64,000 bases of DNA from Lineus longissimus (GCF_910592395.1 NC_088310.1:9743501-9807500); one strand, 5' to 3'. Positions 23,055-35,154 are shown, numbered from the stretch's first letter. Numbers and translations are program-made. Notes: a model not told the origin generated them from the sequence alone.

Positions 23055-24165
23055 AGTATATGGTATTTGCACAAAGGGGTGTGGCCTCCCATATGGTATG
23101 GTACCATTATACAAAGGGGGTGAGCCATCTCATATGGTATGTACCATTGTAAAAAGAGGTGAGACATTCCATATGGTGTGTACCATTTATACAAAGGGAT
23201 GAGACATTCCATATGGTGTGTACCATTTGTACAAAGAGGTGAGACATTCCATATGGTGTGTACCATTTGTACAAAGGGATGAGACATTCCATATGGTTTG
23301 TACCATTTGTACAAAGGGATGAGACATTCCATATGGTGTGTACCATTTGTACAAAGAGGTGAGACATTCCATATGGTGTGTACCATTTGTACAAAGGGGT
23401 GAGACATTCCATATGGTGTGTACCATTTGTACAAAGGGATGAGACATTCCATATGGTGTGTACCATTTGTACAAAGAGGTGAGACATTCCATATGGTGTG
23501 TACCATTTGTACAAAGGGATGAGACATTCCATTTGGTTTGTACCATTTGTACAAAGTGATGAGACATTCCATATGGTGTGTACCATTTGTACAAAGGGAT
23601 GAGACATTCCATATGGTGTGTACCATTTGTACAAAGGGATGAGACATTCCATATGGTGTGTACCATTTGTACAAAGGGATGAGACATTCCATATGGTGTG
23701 TACCATTTGTACAAAGGGATGAGACATTCCATATGGTGTGTACCATTTGTACAAAGGGGTGAGACATTCCATATGGTGTGTAGCATTTGTACAAAGGGAT
23801 GAGACATTCCATATGGTGTGTACCATTTGTACAAAGGGGTGAGACATTCCATATGGTGTGTAGCATTTGTACAAAGGGATGAGACATTCCATATGGTGTG
23901 TAGCATTTGTACAAAGGGGTGAGACATTCCATATGGTGTGTAGCATTTGTACAAAGGGGTGAGACATTCCATATGGTGTGTAGCATTTGTACAAAGGGAT
24001 GAGACATTCCATATGGTGTGTAGCATTTGTACAAAGGGATGAGACATTCTATATAGTGTGTAGCATTTGTACGAAGAGGTTCAGGCCTTGCATGTGGTTT
24101 GTAGCATTTGCTCAAGAGACATTCCATATGGTATGTGGCATTTGCCCAAAGGTTGTGGCCTCATT
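23055..24165. repeat. 40-bp minisatellite downstream of ERO1
   Basis: About 27 copies of TACCATTTGTACAAAGGGAT plus GAGACATTCCATATGGTGTG. Each unit includes the palindrome CCATATGG, and ATGGT-GTGT-ACCAT across the unit border. Minus-strand ORFs of up to 405 residues (repeating Cys/His/Trp/Met-rich peptide) are a by-product of stop-free repeats in all minus frames. Confidence 0.95.
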
Positions 24166-24427
24166 TCAATGGTTGTGATATGATTTTACAAGTACAACCT
24201 TCTTTTCCTCTCTACAGATGTCATGTCACAGTTTAATGATGCATCCGGATACATTTTAGATGATGCATGGTGAATGAGACGTAGAACCAGTGTTTTCCTG
24301 ATGGATTGGGAAAATCCTGCACAGGAAATGAGTGATTGCTCCAAATTATTTAATTGTCACCAAAAGTATGATTACAGAGAACTTGCCTACACAAAGCAAC
24401 CTCCCATAGCCAGATATCAGTCATCTC

Positions 24428-24580
24428 TGTCCTGGAGGACTCGCTCTCTTTTAAGGACACTGACTTGGTTCCTGATTGGTCATTTCCACCCAATTTGACC
24501 TTTATAATCAGGACACCTCTCTAATACGGACGGTGTTGATCAGTACTGAGAGGGGTCCTGACTAAGAAGGTTCGACTGTA
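24428..24580. mobile_element. Diverged pogo-like MITE copy
   Basis: Internal TTTTAAGGACACTGACTTGG and CAATTTGACCTTTATAATCA, and end GGTTCGACTGTA, match the family. The left end is degraded. Confidence 0.6.
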
Positions 24581-24659
24581 CATAACACAATTCAACATTG
24601 ATAAAAAATTTAGTTTTGATCCATCGTCAGATGGCTTTGGTCAATGGCTAATATTTATA

Positions 24660-24850
24660 AATACTAGTAAATGCTTTTACTACAGTTTTATGCAGAGATG
24701 GCTAGTGTAAATGTACATGAAGTTTAAAGTAAAAACATTTACTAGTCTTATAAAGACTAGTAAATGCTTTTACTACAGTTTTATACAGAGATGGCTAGTG
24801 TAAATGTACATGAAGTTTAAAGTAAAAGCATAATACTAGTCTTTTACAAA
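24660..24850. repeat. Two adjacent copies of a palindromic-ended ~97-bp unit
   Basis: Each copy starts ACTAGTAAATGCTTTTACTA and ends AGTAAAAACATTTACTAGT (second copy slightly diverged), so each is an inverted-terminal-repeat unit. Two copies sit directly side by side. Confidence 0.85.
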
Positions 24851-26068
24851 TATCAGCCAATATTTTTACATATATTTTCAAAGTATTTTCTTCATCATTG
24901 TCTTCATCGCTAAATTTTGCTCTTATAGAAAAGAAAAGCACATCACCTTTGAAGTATTTACTCTTTTGCTTTGTTTGTTTTGTAAATCATTAGATCCTGT
25001 TGTTGTTTAGCATAAGTGTGTCTTGTATGATAAGAAGCATGATTTTACCATGAATTATTTCTGGATGAAACGAGGCTTTTTTGTGATACTTTAAAATTGT
25101 ATTAATTCAAAGTAACCCACCACCTCCAATAACTACATGTATATTGCAAGTAGCAAGTAATACTGACATACTGGTTCTAAAAAAACATCGACTTATTATT
25201 AAAAGCCTGTGTAGTATTTTACCTGATACAAGAACACTTGATGAAGTGAGAGTGCGTGTGGTGTAAACTATTTGCAAAATGTTTAATGCTTAATCATATT
25301 AATCTAGGTCAATGAATTAGGTCATTTGCGTACTACATTGATGTAAACTTGACTGATAGAATTTTCTGGTGCTATGTGTAATATTTCTGTCTTGTTTAAT
25401 CGGCATGGTACATATAGCGCTGCAAAAGGCAGTGTTGAGTGTTCAGCTGAACACATATTAATAAAATGAGATGTGATGTGTGTGGTGAAACATCGGATTT
25501 AGTGTAATCACCCATCCTTTTGAGTGTAGCAAAAAGATGTTAAGCTTGCCTGTCTTGAGCCAAAGACGTCGACCTTTGACCTTTAACCTATAAACTGTGC
25601 ATTGGGAGTATATAAAACCAATCGAGTCCGGATCCTGCCGGATATGCTGCCCATTTACGTATGGTGCTGGAGTGTAATATGAAATTAAATCCAGATTCAG
25701 TTATAGAACCAGATTCTATTTAAAAGGCTGCAATTGAGTTTTAACAGATGTAAACTTGTTTCGTTATTGTCTTTATAAAGTCTATTTCTTTTTCATAACA
25801 ATCACCATTATAGATTAGATTTAGTGTGTTGCTGTCAGTCGAGCAGTTTGAGAATTTTAGTTTGAGAATTTTAGTTTGAGAATTGAATTTATCGTGTTGT
25901 AACGTATTCAAGCCCACCTTTGGTGAATCTTGTAATATTCTACTGCCAAACCCATAAAAACCTATCAGTAATAGCGCACATCGAGGCCATGTTGTTTTTC
26001 TTGCTATTAGATTTGATACATATGTACTGCTAGGGTAACTGGGGGGAAATCTTGCTCTTTCATATACA
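24851..26068. other. AT-rich intergenic sequence
   Basis: No gene seen. A small triplicate TTTGAGAATTTTAG at 25850-25885. Confidence 0.5.
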
Positions 26069-26873
26069 GTGGCCCCTCCCTTAGCAGACGCCTCTCTATT
26101 AAGGACAACCTCTCTATTAAGGACACTTGCTTTGAACAACCTGGGCCCAGTTCTCTACCAATCCAGATCAGTTTTGTACTCCATTTGAAAACCTTCGAGG
26201 CATAATAGAAACAAATGGATTGGGCCTGATTTACTCCAATCCAACTGCTCAGTGGTAGGCATTTTACACTCAGAGGGCTGGCTTTCCCCCAGGTTAATCT
26301 CCTGTTTGACATATCACATGTACCAGTTTCCACACCCTTCTTCTTCAGCATTCGCTCTGCCCTTGGAGGCGATTTTCTCCAGGGAGTATTCCTCCTCCAA
26401 GGTGGGATGAGCGTTTATGTGTGACACTACTGTTATGCGCCAATTGGATTTATTGGCCTAGTGAATCCGATTTCGGCAAGAGGTTGAGTCCACGCAAGCT
26501 ACTCATGTTTCTCACTTGGTTGGGTCTTTAACCTGCCCTGGCATAGACACCAGATACAAGGAACCTCGGTTTTATATCTCATTCGAAGGACTGTGAAGAG
26601 CCAGAAATTTTAGTTCCTTGAAGGCCATGCCGGTTCATTCAGAAATACAATCCTGGGTTCTCCCTGGGATCAAACCTGGGCCCAATTGCATGGTAGCCAG
26701 CAGTGTTAACTATTAGGCTATGAAGCTCCCCAGGCCTATGGACATTGATTGTGGTTCAGAAGTGGGCATTTCTGTTCAATTTGACCTCTGTAATCTGTGT
26801 TAAATAATCAAGAGACATCCAAACCATTTGTACTTCAAAGGGTGTCCTTAATCAAGTGGTCCTACTGTACTTC
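26069..26873. mobile_element. pogo-like MITE split by a SINE-containing insertion
   Basis: The left half (ACAGTGGCCCCTCCCTTAGC to AAGGACACTTG, about 26069-26130) and the right half (about 26765-26873, TTCAATTTGACCTCTGTAAT to GTCCTACTGTAC) are the two parts of one family member. The intervening about 0.6 kb contains the SINE at 26510-26735. Confidence 0.6.
26510..26735 (-). mobile_element. tRNA-derived SINE, second copy
   Basis: Same body and tRNA-like head on the minus strand (TAGCCTAATAGTTAACACTG, GTTTGATCCC). The B box has lost C to T, so it is probably inactive. It is inserted within a pogo-like MITE. Confidence 0.8.
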
Positions 26874-26952
26874 CAAATGACTTTTCATTTCTTGCGTATC
26901 TTTTTGAATGTTTTGGTACATGTATTTTCCATTGGTAACTTTCATCATCAAC

Positions 26953-27243
26953 AATGAGGAACCTGTAGAACTAAAACTCCAGATGGCAGCACCAGTACTA
27001 AAAAGTACACTTCCAGTGCTTTTCCATTAAAATTAAGTTTTGTTGATTTTCTCCCTAAAACTCATCAAAATAGAATTAAGGTTCAATAAAAAAACAATTT
27101 TGGTGCTATTTCCCCATGTAGAGTAATTTAGGGATGAAATATTCAATAATCTTTGACCCGGGATATGGCTTTCTCATCACAACGATGGTCCACTTGCCTG
27201 CAGGGCCACCTATTGGCAGGTTTTGTTATACAGGTTCCTCATT
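26953..27243. mobile_element. 291-bp MITE with AATGAGGAACCTG ends
   Basis: Perfect 13-bp terminal inverted repeat AATGAGGAACCTG / CAGGTTCCTCATT. Interior includes CTCCAGATGGCAGCACCAGT and ATTAAAATTAAGTTTTGTTG. Confidence 0.8.
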
Positions 27244-27679
27244 CATCGCCTACGGTTGGTTCAGTTTTTAAAGTCACAGACAAGTCCAAGTAGAGACAAG
27301 AGGCAAATCCAGGAATATGAAAAAGTGACATTTTTAGTCCAAATTCAATTCAATTTTTATGAAGAAAAGCATTTTATGATAAAATTCATATGGGGTTGGG
27401 GGACCCCAGGGCCCCCTGCATATGGATCTTTACCTGGGGGATGAATTGATAATTTCCTCTATTGAGGTCTGTTCTGGGATGCATCAGAAAATTTGCATAG
27501 GTAATACACTTAAACTATTTGTGTTCACTTTTTGATCTGCCCTTGTAGCACCAGCTATATAGGCACTCTGCAACCAGTATGAATTTAAGATTACACACAA
27601 TAAAACCTTCGTCAAAGTTATCCACATGGAGATGCTTTAGTGATCAAGCTGTTTTGAAGAACAACAGCTTTATATTCCT

Positions 27680-27905
27680 TTAAAGGGGGACTATAGGCAG
27701 GAGCAGAGGGGCTAATTTGGCCATCTTCAGGTGACTAATATACACAGTAAGGGCCCTTATTGGGTCATGTCAGATTCCGCACTAAATGTATTCCTCGTAC
27801 AAGCATGAATCATTTCGACCTACTGTGAGATGTGAGAGACCCCTATTGGTGGCTTTGTGTAACTTTATCTTGCCTGTGTTGCTGCTGCCTATATTGTCCT
27901 TTTAA
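27680..27905. mobile_element. TTAA-flanked MITE copy
   Basis: TTAA at 27680-27683 and 27902-27905. Ends AGGGGGACTATAGGCAGGAG and GCTGCCTATATTGTCCT. Least degraded copy. A truncated fifth copy is near 60310-60392. Confidence 0.78.
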
Positions 27906-28047
27906 ATATTCCATGGTTTTAGTCAGGTGACCTTCTAAACTGAATGAACTGTACGTTTCACCGTTACCAGTCCTGTTATCCACGCCGGAGCTTTCTATAC
28001 TAAATAAAGTTCTATTTCTACACAATCAAACGTCTCTGGTCTGTTAA

Positions 28048-28091
28048 TGACGGGGGGGGGGGGGGGGGGTAGGAGGGGGGGAGGGGGGTAG
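28048..28091 (+). repeat. Poly-G tract, possible G-quadruplex
   Basis: A run of 18 or more G, then further G runs of 8 and 6, separated only by TAGGA and GA. Run length may be unreliable from sequencing. Confidence 0.8.
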
Positions 28092-28149
28092 AAACCTATG
28101 ATCTTGTAAAAAGCAAATCTATTATTGTCTCTCAGAAAATGCTAGATTT

Positions 28150-28610
28150 TAGCCATTGGAAAAATCAAACCTCTGCCAGCTGGTTAGCACTTCTCGGGAC
28201 GCTGCAAAATGCCTCAGCTGTCTGGTTATGATAAGGAAACTATAACCAGCTGGAAGAGTCGAGACTTCAGTAATCAACTTGCCAAAGCATGCATGAGTGG
28301 AAGAGGTAACTAAACTTGACATCTGAATGGATAGCCAGCTTGAAGAGACAGAATGCATTGATAAACCAGCGGAAGAGTAAAATATCATGATAATTGATGA
28401 CCATCTGAAAGAGACAAAATTCATTGACTACAGCTGGAAGAGTAGTGATGCATTTGATTAACCTCCTGGAAGAGACCAAATGCCACTATATTTAATTAAC
28501 CAGCTAGAAGAGTCCAAATATCATTGATAACCAGCTAGAGCAGTTGAAATATCTTGGGACTTGATAACCAGCTGAGTAAAGAGTTGCAAGCCACAAGCTC
28601 TGCAGCTGTA
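28150..28610. repeat. Degenerate CAGCTGGAAGAG repeat
   Basis: About ten irregularly spaced copies (roughly 45-60 bp apart) of AACCAGCTGGAAGAGT. Inverted copies (ACTCTTCCAGCTGA) follow at 28700-28745. Confidence 0.75.
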
Positions 28611-29436
28611 AGATTCCAAGTCCTAAAAGTCGAGGGTCGAGGGTCTCCCATGACGTGATATTTTCACTCTTCCTGCTAATGATTGAATCAAAACGATCGT
28701 TTAATACTCTTCTAGCTGATTATTGATAATTCACTCTTCCAGCTGAGTATCGATTGGCCATTATTTTTTTCGATCTTCGAGGAGGGTATTCTCAAATATG
28801 TTTTCTACACCGCTGTACGACAATGTTGTACCTAGTTTGGGATGTTACCATGGATAAATATTACCACAACTATATCGTCTACTATAATTCCCCCATCTTT
28901 CAGATGTTTATCAAAAACGAACTGGCAAAATTGAAAAATTTGAAAATAAGACGAAAGTTTTTTTCTCAATTTAATGATGTTCTTAGACTGTATCACATCC
29001 TGCAGATTGGTAGTGCCTGGTACAATTTCCACGGCACTGAAAAAAGAATTACTACAAATTTAAACATGAAATCTTAGACGCAACAGTAAAAATTATATAT
29101 CAACTATCAAAAACTCATTAGTTTTTGCAAATATATATGGATGAATTCCGGTAATGATTACATGTGCAGGTACCCGTATGTTTTATCGGCCAGACCTTTG
29201 AAATTTTTTTTAACTTGTTAGTAACTATATAGGAAATGCATCATATATGTAAGGTAAAGTGGTACAATTTAAGCCACTGTACAATATATAGTCCTTTCAG
29301 TGTAGAAATCAGCTGGCAGTATACACATAAATGCACACAGCAGCAATATTTGTACCAGAGCTATAATTGTACCTTTTTATCTTATACATGTGGTGCTCCG
29401 TAAAACAGAAATCCCCTTTTTGGTTAAAACAAATCC

Positions 29437-29727
29437 AATGAGGAACCTGCACAACAAAACCTGCCAATAGGGGGCCCTGTCGACAAGTGGACCATGGTTG
29501 TAATGTGAAAGCCATTTCCCGGGTCAATGATTATTGATTATTTCATCCCTTAATTACTCTACATCAGGAAATAGCACCAAAATGTTGTTTTATTGGTCCT
29601 TAATTATATTTTGATGAGTTTTAGGGAGAAAATCAACAAAACTTAATTTTAATGGAAAATGCACTGGAAGTGTACCTTTTAGTACTGGTGCTGCCATCTG
29701 GAGTTTTAGTTCTGCAGGTTCCTCATT
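29437..29727. mobile_element. Inverted 291-bp partner of the AATGAGGAACCTG MITE
   Basis: Same length and ends as 26953-27243 but opposite orientation. It lies immediately 3' of the ankyrin gene and likely forms part of its 3' UTR or flank. Confidence 0.8.
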
Positions 29728-29795
29728 ACTGATTCCCACAAGAACATTTTATCAAGGAACCACAAAAAATCCCACATGGTCATGGAGTTTTCCAA

Positions 29796-30419
29796 TTACT
29801 CCGTTTTGTCTCTCGCCGGTGGTCCTATACTCCCTAAGACGTAGCGTGCATAAACATCATGTCCCATTTTTGTACATCGCTCAACTGAGTATCTCAAAAG
29901 TATCCCTAATAAAAATACCAAGTGTTTTAATGTGTTTCTCATCAAACACCACCATTCTTTTAACCGCATGATACCCCAGTATCTCCAGTACGTTCGTTGG
30001 TGGATGACCCGACACATTTCGTCGAATAGGAACCCGGTGACGTCTTGGTCTTTGCACAGGTCAACCGGATAATCCCCGTCATTGTTCTGCAGAAAGATAT
30101 CCGCCCCGTAAGTGACCAGCATGCTGCAGATATAAAGTAAGTCACAGCCCGCTGCAGCATGCAGCGGAGAAAACCCGTTTGAATCCTGAATATTCACATC
30201 GGCACCTTCGCACAGAAGTAACTTGGTTGTGTCGATGTTGTTTGTGAGAACGCTGTGATGAAGGGCTGTCAACCCCATGTGGTTCGTTTGGTTGATGTTA
30301 ATGTCCTCATCCTGCTGGTTGAGGAGGCGGAGTAATTCGGTGACGTCGCCTTCCTGGACGACGGCGTGCAGCACAGCATCAGCGGGGAAGGAGATGCGCC
30401 GTCTGATTGTCTGCGCCAT
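29796..30419 (-). CDS. Ankyrin-repeat protein with PP1-docking motif (PPP1R27/MYPT-like)
   Basis: Single coding exon of 207 residues. The start is the ATG at 30419-30417, six bases after a TTGCAG acceptor at 30431-30426, which implies an upstream 5'-UTR exon. Residues 7-11 are RRISF, fitting the RVxF consensus used to dock protein phosphatase 1. The same motif-then-ankyrin order is found in PPP1R27 and in MYPT (PPP1R12) N-termini. Three ankyrin units follow (about 14-37, 49-80 and 82-113), with TALHHSVLTNNIDTTKLLL and SPLHAAAG signatures, then GDYPVDL as in MYPT (GDTPLDI). The tail (about 140-207) is basic and Trp-rich, with a hydrophobic stretch LKHLVFLLGILLRY that could be amphipathic or membrane-associated and is not in PPP1R27. 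I infer a PP1 regulatory or inhibitory subunit. Orthology is uncertain. Confidence 0.85.
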   Translation of the reverse strand: MAQTIRRRISFPADAVLHAVVQEGDVTELLRLLNQQDEDININQTNHMGLTALHHSVLTNNIDTTKLLLCEGADVNIQDSNGFSPLHAAAGCDLLYICSMLVTYGADIFLQNNDGDYPVDLCKDQDVTGFLFDEMCRVIHQRTYWRYWGIMRLKEWWCLMRNTLKHLVFLLGILLRYSVERCTKMGHDVYARYVLGSIGPPARDKTE

Positions 30420-30431
30420 TGGAGCCTGCAA

Positions 30432-33400
30432 CGATAGGCGAGAAGAGAAATTTTAAGATGCATTCAAAATTGCCTGGCACCAATGCATTGTCCGCTGCAG
30501 AGTTAAGTAGCAGCAGAGAGAGAGGAATAAAGATAGGCATGGATGCAAAACGTGGCAAAGTTTTCCAATCAAAATCGAGCTATTTTATTAGCCTTGGTTA
30601 TGTTTACAAGTATGGTCCAGGAGACCTGCCTAGGAAGAGAGGCGGCCCAGCACGGTCGAACCATAGGCAGACGCACTCCCACGGGACTAGAGCAGATACC
30701 ACACCAGAGTCACCAGGAAGCTGGCCACCGAGTATACTGCCACTGACGGGCGAATGGACCCCGAGTCCCAACTCGGAGCGGGCGAGGAGACATGTAAATC
30801 TCCTCGATCTAGCTACGCCGATGGTATCTCCTGGCGGAGTCGAATCGGTGAGTTTTTGGCGGCAGCTAACCTTTCGGGGATCCTTGCTTATACGCCCATT
30901 CCACGTGTGTTCATCAACCTGCTCAGAAAACACCCTCTTCCAGATTATCTACTTGCATACCTAAGGCTTTTGAGCCTAAAGTGCCCTCACGATCATGTCC
31001 ATTAACATGACGACGGTGTTTGCTGACGTTCTTTACAATGTGGTAAGATGTGACTGAGCCGCTTTTATGTCATCCAATTCCTGTGAGAGACAGATCAGAA
31101 CGCGGATCAGATGCCAACAACGGCACGCTTTGCTTAGTGGGTACATAGCATCGCCTTATCTGGTTTCCGTTGCATGATAAAGACGGGTTATAATGAAGCT
31201 GTGTTGTTAGTACAAATAGGGATGGACTTTAGATTGTAAGCAATTAACCCCCTTCGAAAACATCTTGTAGGCCAAGTCAGAAAAATGGACATGCGTTAAA
31301 AAATTGCTTTCGTCTTATCTACCAGTAGAAGACGCAGGAATTTCCTTGTCCAAATAACGGCTCTCTGAACCTCAGACGTTTTTAAATCGTGAACTAACTC
31401 GTTCAGGTTCATAGATCACTCAATATCATCAGTATGACAAAGAGCGACACATATAGGGGCTATCCTTGCATCCCGGGTTGCAGTATAGTCAGGCTCCATT
31501 TTTCTCTATCAACTAAACTATCAGAAATAGGTTTTTGAGCTTTCTTTCCATTCAGCAAGGAATTAGCAGCGATATACCAAAGACAGCTCGATGATCCCTC
31601 TGCATTTAAATAAAGCTGATAAATAAAATGTCAGAAGATTTAAATATCCTTAATATCGTTCTCAGATAACAACGAAGGCAATATAATGCGCTCCGAGTTT
31701 TGCGATGGAAGTGGGTCGGCCCTAATGCCTCGTCGAAGTACTGAAGCAATGATACGTGATGGAACTTATGTACCCTGTCCCTGTCAACGCTTTGACACAA
31801 GGCCGCTTTTTGTACACGATGTGAAACCAAGATCTCCGCAAACCCGTATAGTCATATATGGCCCGAAGCTATATGCAGGATGATGGCAAAGGTTATAAGC
31901 CGTTACAATTGACCGCAGTGGAGAAAAATACGGATCATGTCAGTTCAAGATATCCGCAGGCTGTAGCGCAATCCCAACGAAAGCTGGATTGCTTCTGAAC
32001 TCGCTGTTGTTGGGTCCTTAGTGTTGAGATGGACGCCGCTCCTTGCCAGTAAATAACATAGCAAAACAAAGCTGCCCTTAGAAGGTTTCAGCAATATCGA
32101 GGAGGCCTGCATGGGCCAAAATGCTGTTAGGCCCAATACATCCCGATTTCGTTCTTTGTGGCACGCATCCTCACAGGAAATCAGTGGTCGATTCTCCGGC
32201 TGCACATTTCCTCAGGATTGAGATAATTGGGCTAAGGTGCGGTAATGACTCTCAATGGAAGAGCGAAAAGGACCCATGATCAGAGAAATATTTCAGAGGG
32301 TGGACGGATTAATCTACATTTACATCTACTAATGAAAACAGTTAAGCTTTCAGCCCGAGCTGCAGTAATTGGGGTGATGTAGGAGAACGAAGAACGGAGT
32401 GGGTGGAAAGCTCTGTCAGCAGACTGCTGATTTGATCATTCTGACATCCTGACATGACGCTAAGATTGACATACCTGATGAAACAAGGATGGCCGACCTT
32501 CAGGATTAGGCTGATTTCATTGCTGGTTTTCAGAATGACGCTGATCTCACTGGCGTTCTTGACCATCAGGAAGACACCGTTTTGGAATTATCAGCAATGT
32601 CAACCAGCCTTCTGGGCCCGATTGTTCAAAAATACCAAAATTTACGCTATACCTAATGGTTACGCAAAGTATTCACGGTTATCTCTTTCCGTTAAAGCTA
32701 CAACATGCTTTGCACCAGACAGCCAAGGTTGCTGCTGATATTAATCTCAATGACAATGCTGACTCTCTGCATAAGTCTGATCTCGTTGGTATATTTGACC
32801 ATCAGGATGTCGCTAAAACATCTCATAAACAGCATGCGTGCATCCAAACCAGGTCCAAGGGTCAAGGATTTCCTGTAGTCATCGTCGTCACCGCCCGAAA
32901 CAAGAAGCAGTCGTGTGATGATCGCCCAACATCATTGGCAATCAACCGAGTGCGGTCAAGAAGGTTGATTGGTGGCGGAAACATGTTTACCAAGCCTTTG
33001 ATGATGTGGAGCACGTTATTGAATTTGTGTCCCTCGGGGAAAATAAAATAATAGCGATGATGCCTGTCTCGCCATAAAGTCTACTTTTATGGATGTTGCT
33101 GGCGAAGAACGAAGGCAAGTCATTCCAAGAGCAAGATCTGTCATAAACACACTGTTTAAAGTGAATTGTATAGACTCCCTATGAACGTAGCCGGGGCGAG
33201 ATGCAAAAACCTTGGTGGTCAAGAATCTGCACACTAGCCATTCTCTCGATATCGTTTCCCAAAGTTGATTCAATCTGCTATTCGAGATGGTTTCTCGATA
33301 CCAGTAACACGAGATTACGACTGTAAATGATTGATGGTGGACATGTTAACGTCCTGTCTCCTTGCTGATGATATCTATAGCTTCCGATGCCTGGTCGAGG

Positions 33401-34030
33401 TCAATCACAATAAGTGGACACCACAATAATGGTTGATAGGTAATAACAATAGCCAGTTAATCAGAGGTAAACTCCCGAGTCAGTGCATTCGTCATCCCAT
33501 CAAGTATATAGGATATACTTCCTTCATATTAAGTGGGCGATTTTTCAAAAATCAAAAATGGCGTTTTTGACTCGGCATTTGAGGGTCATGTAGGGAAAAT
33601 ATAACCATGAACAAGAACGTTTTTTGAGAACATGTCCTCCCACTTAAGGTGAAGAACGAGACCGGTCCACAGCGTCCGGAGTTTAATCAGTGGATGGAGA
33701 CAACATCACTGAGGTCGGCAGTCATATCAGACAATTCGACAACAAATATCTCATCCTTAATTGTACTTGTTTCTAAGAAGTATCGATGAAAGTGATGTGT
33801 ATATTTTATATAGATGTATAGCAAGATGATAATAGAAGTTGATGATAAAATTCTTCATAACGACATTTCTTTTCTATAATGATATTCAATATTGTGGTAT
33901 TCTGAACTCTTTCGAGACATAGAACCAATAATTACTCATTAGCGTAGACAACTCCCTGGCAGAACAAGAATCTTGGCGACTGTTGATTTGCTGGTTCGAC
34001 TATAATAATATCACAATAAGTTCAATGCAG
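30432..34030. other. Upstream region of the ankyrin gene, otherwise unassigned
   Basis: Should contain the promoter and the 5'-UTR exon of the ankyrin gene, but I cannot place them. Between about 32440 and 32830 words such as GACCATCAGGA, GACGCTGATCTC and CTGATTTCATTG recur irregularly, suggesting an old repeat. ORFs of up to 185 codons have no recognisable domain. Confidence 0.4.
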
Positions 34031-34724
34031 TGGTTATGTCAATCTGAGATCAGGTTTTTTTTACACCTTCTGTTTTTTTCTACTCCTTTGTCATTGAAAA
34101 CCACTGGTCATGCAAGGATGTGGTCAAGTCAGATGTCACAAGAACTTGATTTTCACTTTTACGTTGGCCTGAGGAAAGACTTGAGTTTGAACGTTGCACT
34201 GATTCGGGAGTGTGGTTCTCGAATAAAAAGAACGGCACTTTAATCTGGTATGCCCGACACAAAAACGACAGGAAAAGAGATCCGGTGAAAGTAGCGGTGA
34301 GGGAATAGGATGATTAATCTCTGGTATCGAGAAACGGGTTTGGCGTCGGCTGTTCATATTGGTTGCCGACAACCGCGATAACACCAAAGCGCCCCGAGCA
34401 AATACCAATTGAATGTCAACGCTGTAGATATTGTTCGTCCTTCACAGGGTTCTCCGGCCCTGGATCGATTTTCTTCGCGCAGTACTATACTAACTCCAGC
34501 ATCCAGTCCATAGATTATGCTGCCAATCGATAATGGCCAGCGTGATTTTTACCAGGTATAAACCTTGCTATGATATATAAGTCAGTCAGGCTTTGTACCG
34601 ATGTAAAAAGGAATCTTAGCCATGCAAGCACGCGGCAGATACAGGGTAGGGCCGGGGTTCGGGGGTCTACAGTTCGAACCCCCGGCCCTGAACGGACCTG
34701 GTTTCCATATTAAAACGATAAATG

Positions 34725-35140
34725 AGGTTTCCATTAAAAGCCTGTGAATGCAGTTTTCATAAAAACAAAGCTTGAGAGTGAGGTTTCCATGAAACCTCCT
34801 CTGTAAATGAAATTTACATGAAACATGTCCTGTGAATGTTGCCTTGAAAACCTGTCCCCACGCCTTCCATGAAAACCTGGGCCTTGAATGGGGTTTCCTT
34901 GAAAACCTCGTTTGTACGTGAATCAGGTTTCCATCAAACTCATGCCTGTGAATGAGGTTTCCATGAAAACTTCGTCTGCAGTGAATGTCTGAATGAAATT
35001 TCCCCAAACCTCGTTTGCGAATGTGGTTTCCGTGAAAACCTGGCCTGTGAATGGGGTTTCAATGAAGACCTCTACGTGAATGAGGTTTCCATGAAAACCT
35101 CGTCTGCGAATGAGGTTTTCCATGAAAGCCTTGTCTTATA
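34725..35140. repeat. Degenerate ~33-bp repeat (GAGGTTTCCATGAAAACC)
   Basis: About a dozen diverged units of GTGAATGAGGTTTCCATGAA plus AACCTCGTCTGC. Minus-strand ORFs here (ETSFTG, GNLIH peptides) are repeat artefacts. Confidence 0.85.
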
Positions 35141-35154
35141 TTTTATAGAAGGCC

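Noticed and set aside
22910-24127. 405-residue minus ORF over the 40-bp array
   Set aside because: Three minus frames are open at once over the same repeat. No domain, and flanking parts are non-coding.
30407-30964. 185-residue + ORF opposite the ankyrin gene 5' region
   Set aside because: No domain. It overlaps the splice acceptor and probable 5' exon region of the minus-strand gene.
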